DNA of 64,000 nucleotides from JACTMJ01 sp039812845. GTDB taxonomy: Bacteria > Acidobacteriota > Terriglobia > Bryobacterales > Bryobacteraceae. A program made the position numbers and the translations under genes. The first letter of the stretch is position 1, and every line of letters begins with the position of its first letter. Positions 59,676 through 64,000 of this stretch are shown here, in pieces. Below the pieces are notes generated by a model, which saw only the letters and a list, made by a program, of their open reading frames with translations, made no database searches and was not told where the DNA came from. The stretch lies in the NCBI GenBank assembly GCA_039812845.1, contig JBDIBK010000003.1:12603-76602 (forward strand), read 5' to 3'.

Positions 59676-59687
59676 GGGGAAGCGTCT

Positions 59688-61169
59688 CTATGCGTCCAGC
59701 TTGCGCCGGAGAATTTCGTTCACCGCCTGCGGATTGGCCTGGCCGCGGGACGCCTTCATCACCTGGCCCACCAGGAAGCCGATCACCGCCGTCTTCCCGC
59801 TCCGGTACTGTTCCACCTGGGCGGGGTTCCCGCCGATCACTCCGTCGACGATCCGTTCCAGTTCGCCCGAATCGGAGATCTGCTTCAGGCCCTCCCGCTC
59901 CATGATGTCGCGGGGCGAATCTCCGCTCTCGAACATCTTCGCGAAGATCTCCTTGGCGAGCTTGCCGGAGATTTCTCCGCTCTCAATCAGAGAGACGAGT
60001 TCGCCCATCCGCTCCGCGGAAACCGGGCTTTCCGAAATCTCTTTGCCCGCCCCCTTCAGCGCCCCCAGCAGTTCGCCGGCGACCCAGTTCGCGGCGGTCT
60101 TCGGGCTCGAGGACACGCGCGCGGCGGCCTCGAAATAGTCGCTCATCTCCCGGGTGACCGTGAGCACCTGCGCGTCATATTCGCGCAATCCAAACTCCTC
60201 CACGAAGCGCTTGCGAATCGATGCCGGCAGTTCCGGGAGATCGGCCGCGATCGCCTTCAGCCAGTCGCCGCCGATCCGCAGCGGCAGCAGATCCGGTTCG
60301 GGGAAATAGCGATAGTCGTGCGCATGCTCTTTGCTGCGCATGCTCACCGTCTCGCCGGAGCCCACATTGTAGAGGCGCGTCTCCTGCTCCACCTGCCCGC
60401 CCGCCTCGATCAATCCCACTTGGCGGGACACTTCATAGTCGAGCGCAAGCTTCACATACCGGAACGAGTTCAGGTTCTTGATCTCCGCCTTCGTGCCAAA
60501 CTTCTCCTGGCCAGCCGGGCGCACGGAGACGTTGGCATCGCAGCGAAGCTGCCCTTTCTCCATATCGCAGTTCGACACGCCCGCGAACTGGAGCGCCAGC
60601 TTCACTTCGCTGAGGTAGGCGTACGCTTCGTCGGAACTCCGAATGTCCGGCTCGCTGACAATCTCGACGAGCGGCGCGCCGGCCCGGTTGAGATCCACAT
60701 AGCTGTATTTCGCGGAATCGCTGAAACCCTCGTGGATGCTCTTGCCGGCGTCTTCTTCGAGGTGTGCGCGGGTGATGCCGATGCGCTTCGTGGTGCCGTC
60801 CACCGCGATGTCGATCCAGCCATGTTCCGCCACCGGCCGGTCGTATTGCGAGATTTGGTAGCCCTTCGGCAGGTCCGGGTAAAAGTAGTTCTTGCGCGCA
60901 AAAATCGAAACCGGGCGGATCGCGCAATTGAGCGCCAGCCCGGCCTTCACCGCCAGTTCCACCACGCGCTTGTTCAGCACCGGCAGCGTGCCGGGCATCC
61001 CCAGGCACAGCGGGGTCACCATTGTGTTGGGCTCTTCGCCGAACGTGATCGGAGCCACCGAGAAAATCTTGGTGTTCGTGCCCAGTTGCACGTGCACTTC
61101 CAGGCCGATCACGACCTCATACTTCGCAAGCTGTTCGGCGGTGGCCAACGGCGCCATCACGGTGGACAT
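59688..61169 (-). CDS. gatB: Asp-tRNA(Asn)/Glu-tRNA(Gln) amidotransferase subunit B
   Basis: The 493-residue protein has YEVVIGLEVHVQLGTNTKIFS, PLCLGMPGTLPVLNKRVVELAVKAGLALNC and YFYPDLPKGYQISQYDRPVAEHG. The GatB signature SYVDLNRAGAPLVEIVSEPDIRS and a C-terminal YqeY-like domain (ETLNK-free, VDGVIGGNPAQVEQYRSGKTAVIGFLVGQVMKAS) follow. With GatA and GatC it converts Glu-tRNA(Gln) and Asp-tRNA(Asn) to the amidated forms. gatA and gatC are not adjacent. ATG 61169 is preferred; TATAAT lies seven bases before it, so the message may be leaderless. ATG 61178 and 61157 are alternatives. Confidence 0.96.
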   Translation of the reverse strand: MSTVMAPLATAEQLAKYEVVIGLEVHVQLGTNTKIFSVAPITFGEEPNTMVTPLCLGMPGTLPVLNKRVVELAVKAGLALNCAIRPVSIFARKNYFYPDLPKGYQISQYDRPVAEHGWIDIAVDGTTKRIGITRAHLEEDAGKSIHEGFSDSAKYSYVDLNRAGAPLVEIVSEPDIRSSDEAYAYLSEVKLALQFAGVSNCDMEKGQLRCDANVSVRPAGQEKFGTKAEIKNLNSFRYVKLALDYEVSRQVGLIEAGGQVEQETRLYNVGSGETVSMRSKEHAHDYRYFPEPDLLPLRIGGDWLKAIAADLPELPASIRKRFVEEFGLREYDAQVLTVTREMSDYFEAAARVSSSPKTAANWVAGELLGALKGAGKEISESPVSAERMGELVSLIESGEISGKLAKEIFAKMFESGDSPRDIMEREGLKQISDSGELERIVDGVIGGNPAQVEQYRSGKTAVIGFLVGQVMKASRGQANPQAVNEILRRKLDA

Positions 61170-61217
61170 GCATTCCATTATAGGGGAGACGCGCGAAGGG
61201 GCCGCGCATCCCGCTCC

Positions 61218-61538
61218 CTAACTCTTCAGCATGATCAGCAGCATCACGGTTTCGGTTCGCGCCTTGACGCTGTGGGGCAGTTGCGCGCTCATGTGGACGA
61301 GCGTTCCTTCGGCCGCCTGCTTCGCGTCGTCGCCCAGCGTCAGATCGGCCTCCCCCTTCACGATATAGAGAATGGCGGGAAACGGAGCCGTGTGCGCACT
61401 CAGTTCCTGCCCCGGGGCAAAGACGAATTGAATGATCTTGCTGCGCTCGTCCATCTGCAGCGTGGTGCTCAGAATGCCCCGGTCCGGCACCGTGACGTGC
61501 TCACGCAGATCGCCGACAAAAACATACTTTTCGCTCAT
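61218..61538 (-). CDS. Cupin-domain protein
   Basis: The 106-residue protein has a single cupin barrel: IIQFVFAPGQELSAHTAPFPAILYIVKGEADLTLGDDAKQAAEGTLVHMSAQLPHSVKARTETVMLLIML. Metal-ligand positions include His in LSAHTAPFPA and His in QLPHSVKA. Substrate and reaction are unknown. GGAGAT precedes ATG 61538, whose bases overlap the stop of the upstream ferredoxin (ATGA). The pair is therefore co-translated and may belong to the Crp/Fnr-controlled redox module. Confidence 0.88.
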   Translation of the reverse strand: MSEKYVFVGDLREHVTVPDRGILSTTLQMDERSKIIQFVFAPGQELSAHTAPFPAILYIVKGEADLTLGDDAKQAAEGTLVHMSAQLPHSVKARTETVMLLIMLKS

Positions 61539-61786
61539 CAATAAATCTCCTGAGTATCCCGGCGGATCTGGCCAACGCCGGAACCCCACTTCATCGTAGC
61601 CGCTTCCGAGATGGCGTCGATCGGGCACGCGGGGATGCAGACCGGAGCCTCCGCGTAACCCACGCACTCCGTGCAAAGGAATCGGGAGATTTCAAGGCCG
61701 GCGGCGGTTTCCACGATGGCGTTCACCGGGCAGATGGCCAGACAGAGGCCGCATGCGTTACAGTGGGTTTCAATCCTGCATGCCAT
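61538..61786 (-). CDS. 2x[4Fe-4S] ferredoxin
   Basis: The 82-residue protein has CNACGLCLAICPVNAIVE (first cluster, about residues 9-26). CTECVGYAEAPVCIPACPIDAISE follows, an atypical second motif with a long spacer between cysteines, as in ferredoxins of the YfhL/allochromatium type. It carries electrons in the cytoplasm. ATG 61786 lies in CATG, shared with the start codon of the divergent Crp/Fnr gene. A longer frame to 61834 exists but overlaps that gene. Its stop overlaps the cupin start. Confidence 0.9.
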   Translation of the reverse strand: MACRIETHCNACGLCLAICPVNAIVETAAGLEISRFLCTECVGYAEAPVCIPACPIDAISEAATMKWGSGVGQIRRDTQEIY

Positions 61787-62474
61787 GACAGTATCCCCAT
61801 CCCGCGCGGAACAGACGCTTGCACAGATCCCCATGTTTTCGAGCCTCGACGCCGGCGAGCGCGCGGCCCTGGGGGAACTGGCGATCGAACGCCGCTATCC
61901 GCCCGGAGCGATTCTCTTCGCGGAAGGCGAGCCCTGTGAAGGCATCTACCTGATTGGCGAAGGTGTGGTGAAGATCGTCAAGACCACCACTTCCGGGCGC
62001 GAGATCATGCTGACGCTTGAAGCCGCGCCTTCCACCGTGGCGGAAGTCCCCATCTTCGACGGCGGACCCTACCCCGCCAGCGTCGTGGCCGTCCGCGACA
62101 CCGTTGCCTACCTGATTGCGAAGAACGATTTCTACCGCGTCTGCCGCTCCCACCCCGAGATCCCGATGAAGATGCTGCGCGTAATGGGCAAGCGTCTGCG
62201 GCAACTGGTGATGCTGGTGCAGGCCGTCACCTTCGGGAGCGTCCGGCAGCGTCTGGCGCGGCAACTGCTCGATTGGCGGGCGGAGGCGGCCAGCGACGAG
62301 TTTGCCCTCCCCTCCAGCCACGAAGAACTGGCCATGCGCCTCGGCACCGTCCGGGAAGTGGTTTCGCGCAACCTCAGCCGCTTTCAGGCGGAAGGCTTTG
62401 TCGTGATCGAGCGGCGGCGCATACGAATCCTCGACGCCGGGGGCTTGCGCAACGAAGCCGATTCCGAATTGTAG
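61785..62474 (+). CDS. Crp/Fnr-family transcriptional regulator
   Basis: The 229-residue protein has a cyclic-nucleotide-binding-like domain (IPMFSSLDAGERAALGELAIERRYPPGAILFAEGEPCEGIYLIGEGVVKIVKTTTSGREIMLTLEAAP..AEVPIFDGGPYPASVVAVRDTVAYLI). The dimerisation helix and a winged helix (LPSSHEELAMRLGTVREVVSRNLSRFQAEGFVVIERRRIRILD) follow. No Fnr-type N-terminal cysteines are present, so it is not an iron-sulfur oxygen sensor of that kind. ATG 61785 overlaps the start of the divergent ferredoxin on the other strand. It is likely to control the neighbouring redox genes. Confidence 0.92.
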   Translation: MTVSPSRAEQTLAQIPMFSSLDAGERAALGELAIERRYPPGAILFAEGEPCEGIYLIGEGVVKIVKTTTSGREIMLTLEAAPSTVAEVPIFDGGPYPASVVAVRDTVAYLIAKNDFYRVCRSHPEIPMKMLRVMGKRLRQLVMLVQAVTFGSVRQRLARQLLDWRAEAASDEFALPSSHEELAMRLGTVREVVSRNLSRFQAEGFVVIERRRIRILDAGGLRNEADSEL

Positions 62475-62571
62475 AGCCGCGCCCATCCCCATTCAGGATG
62501 TTCCGAAATGCGCGGGAAGGCTGTGACTCGGGTCACGGACACACGCGGCCCCGGCACGCCAGCATGGGAGT

Positions 62572-63654
62572 GTGGCCTGCGCTGTAACACCCCCCGCCCC
62601 CGCCGCCGGCGAGAGAAAGCCGAAGAAGCGGTACCTGCGCCGGGTTGACCCGAACCGTTCGCAGCGCTACCGGCGCGCCACCCAGCTTGCCTTCGTCCTG
62701 CTGAACGTCTGGATCTGCACGGAGTTTCTGCTCTTCGTCCGCCAGTTTGAGGGCGTGTCCCTTCCCTTCCCGGTTTCCCGTCCCGCGGGAGTGGAAGGCT
62801 GGCTCCCCATCATGGGACTGATGCAAACCAAGTACACGCTCCTGACGGGCCGCATCCCCGAGATTCACCCGGCCGCGGGCGTTCTGCTCGTGAGCTTCAT
62901 CATGATGTCCCTGCTGCTGCGGCGCTCCTTCTGCAGTTGGCTCTGCCCCATCGGGACCCTCTCCGAATACCTGTGGAAACTCGGCCGCCGCTTTACCCGC
63001 CGCATGTTCTTCCCGCCCCGCTGGCTCGACATCGTCCTGCGCGGATTGAAGTACACCCTGCTCGCGCTTTTTCTCTACGCGGTGGGCAGCATGTCCGCCG
63101 CCGCCATCGCCGCCTTCGCCGGATCTCCGTACGGCCTGGTTTCGGATGTGAAGATGCTCAACTTTTTCCGCTACCTCGGCCCTACCGGCGCGATCATCCT
63201 CGCGCTGCTCACCGGAATGTCCCTCTTCACGCCGAATTTCTGGTGCCGCTACCTCTGCCCGTACGGCGCGCTGATGGGGCTCGTGAGCCTGCTGAGCCCG
63301 CTCCGCATCCGGCGCATCCCCGAAACCTGCATCGATTGCGCCAAGTGCGCCCATGCCTGCCCCTCCCAGCTTCCGGTGGACCGTCTCGTCCAGATCCGTT
63401 CCGCCGAATGCCTTGGCTGCATGGAGTGCGTCGCCAGTTGCCCCGTGGAAGACGCCCTCGGCATGCAGGTCATCGGCGTCCCCGCCTCCCGCGCCACCCG
63501 CTTCTTCCACCCGGAGTGGATGGCCGCCGGCGTCATCGCCCTCTTCCTAGGCTTCGTCATCGCCGCCAAACTCACCGGCCACTGGGATTCCGCCATCCCC
63601 CACCACGTCTACCGGCAACTGATCCCGATGGTGGACGAATTCGGCCATCCCTAA
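62572..63654 (+). CDS. NapH/NosR-like membrane polyferredoxin
   Basis: The 360-residue protein has about five transmembrane helices: QLAFVLLNVWICTEFLLFV, AAGVLLVSFIMMSLLL, LLALFLYAVGSMSAAAIAAF, GAIILALLTGMSLF and WMAAGVIALFLGFVIAA. Two CxxxCP loops follow helices (SFCSWLCPIGTLSE and FWCRYLCPYGALMG), with the two [4Fe-4S] motifs CIDCAKCAHACPSQLPV and CLGCMECVASCPVEDAL. This is the NapH/NosR/RdxA-type fold that passes electrons from quinol or to periplasmic partners. GTG 62572 is the longest start; its ribosome site is close and the start is uncertain. It lies 97 bases after the Crp/Fnr gene. Confidence 0.88.
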   Translation: MACAVTPPAPAAGERKPKKRYLRRVDPNRSQRYRRATQLAFVLLNVWICTEFLLFVRQFEGVSLPFPVSRPAGVEGWLPIMGLMQTKYTLLTGRIPEIHPAAGVLLVSFIMMSLLLRRSFCSWLCPIGTLSEYLWKLGRRFTRRMFFPPRWLDIVLRGLKYTLLALFLYAVGSMSAAAIAAFAGSPYGLVSDVKMLNFFRYLGPTGAIILALLTGMSLFTPNFWCRYLCPYGALMGLVSLLSPLRIRRIPETCIDCAKCAHACPSQLPVDRLVQIRSAECLGCMECVASCPVEDALGMQVIGVPASRATRFFHPEWMAAGVIALFLGFVIAAKLTGHWDSAIPHHVYRQLIPMVDEFGHP

Positions 63655-64000
63655 GCGCGAAACGCGCACCCGGCCTGCCTCCGTTGGCACGGTACGGGGC
63701 AAGGGGGAAATCGGGCTATTCTCCAGAATTCGAACCTCTCCCGGCATCTTGTAGGCTCCCGTGGGGCCGGCTCCTTGGCGGCTCGGAGCCTGCCACAACA
63801 GCGCAACGCGCTCCCGCAGGGCTTGGCTTTTTCAGGCGAGGAGCGCAGCCACGCTGGAAGTGCCCCGGGGAGCAGAACTTTGATCTGCGTGGGCGATTCG
63901 TTGGCGGGAGGCGATGGGGCTTGGTGGATGAGCGGCTGTTCATGCCACCGGTGCCGGGGTTCCTTATTCTTAATTCTTATTGAACGTGTTCAGGGCGTTT
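63655..64000. other. Non-coding right end of the window
   Basis: No gene was recognised in the last 346 bases. AGGCTCC (63753-63759) and GGAGCCT (63785-63791) form a dyad with a 25-base loop that could be a weak terminator for the polyferredoxin. The last 50 bases are AT-rich and may hold a promoter for a gene beyond the window. Confidence 0.45.

Noticed and set aside
58539..61544. A 1001-codon open frame on the plus strand
   Set aside because: It is antisense to the S41 protease and gatB. Its sequence is rich in Arg/His/Ala without domains, as expected for the shadow frame of GC-rich genes.

Overview
The window looks like a chromosomal segment of a GC-rich, aerobic, flagellated acidobacterium of the Bryobacteraceae/Solibacter type. 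This is inferred from content, not from any search. The pointers are a giant Cna-B/TonB (Oar-like) receptor, a DUF4139 protein, DUF1080 and DUF2961 sugar-active proteins, a kinase-like/PD40 protein, a BshC bacillithiol ligase, several Tat-exported proteins and frequent TTG/GTG starts. No phage, insertion sequence or CRISPR array was recognised.

Left end (1-6005). The tail of an outer-membrane receptor is followed by a tRNA-Leu(UAA) gene interrupted by a complete group I intron, with a decayed intron-less copy of the tRNA just upstream. The DNA downstream looks like a scarred accessory region. It holds a MerR regulator and a divergent cation transporter that have both lost their 5' ends, a HigBA-type toxin-antitoxin pair, a small membrane protein, an alcohol dehydrogenase pseudogene, a Tat-exported barrel protein and a PIN-toxin/HTH-antitoxin pair.

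Sugar locus (6390-18536). A TetR regulator with its own promoter and a dyad operator precedes an Oar-like receptor, a GH172/DUF2961 protein, a secreted amidohydrolase with an extra lipoprotein-sorting-like domain, a CocE-type hydrolase, a FucP-like sugar/H+ symporter and a DUF4832 glycosidase-like protein. Together they could bind, hydrolyse and import a glycan or glycoconjugate.

Housekeeping and stress region (18638-37776). It contains tRNA-Asp, a TacAT-type acetyltransferase toxin-antitoxin pair, enolase with a clear terminator, a YCII/ECF42 sigma pair, a YbaK deacylase, a Cys/Met PLP enzyme, a DnaC-like ATPase, a divergent acetate kinase, an isolated NuoI, a CoA-disulfide-reductase-like flavoprotein, a STAS protein and a winged-helix response regulator whose phospho-acceptor Asp is Glu. 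A DUF1624-like membrane protein, a LolA-like carrier, a DUF4139 protein, YjbQ, an outer-membrane barrel and a stand-alone receiver follow.

Flagellar and envelope region (37874-49767). A POTRA-only protein and an M28 peptidase converge on the minus-strand flagellar cluster flgB-flgC-fliE-fliF-fliG-fliH-fliI-fliJ. Candidate sigma-54 (upstream of flgB) and sigma-28 (upstream of fliF) promoters are visible, and about 230 nt of structured leader lie before fliF. A PpiC/SurA-type foldase lies upstream of the cluster.

Right end (50052-64000). It holds bshC, a Tat-exported FAH-family protein, a tandem DUF1080 protein, a lipoprotein, a membrane pseudokinase with a PD40 propeller, a lipoprotein-sorting-like protein, an S41 protease and gatB. 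The last genes form a redox module: a cupin and a ferredoxin diverge from a Crp/Fnr regulator through overlapping start codons, and a NapH-like polyferredoxin follows.
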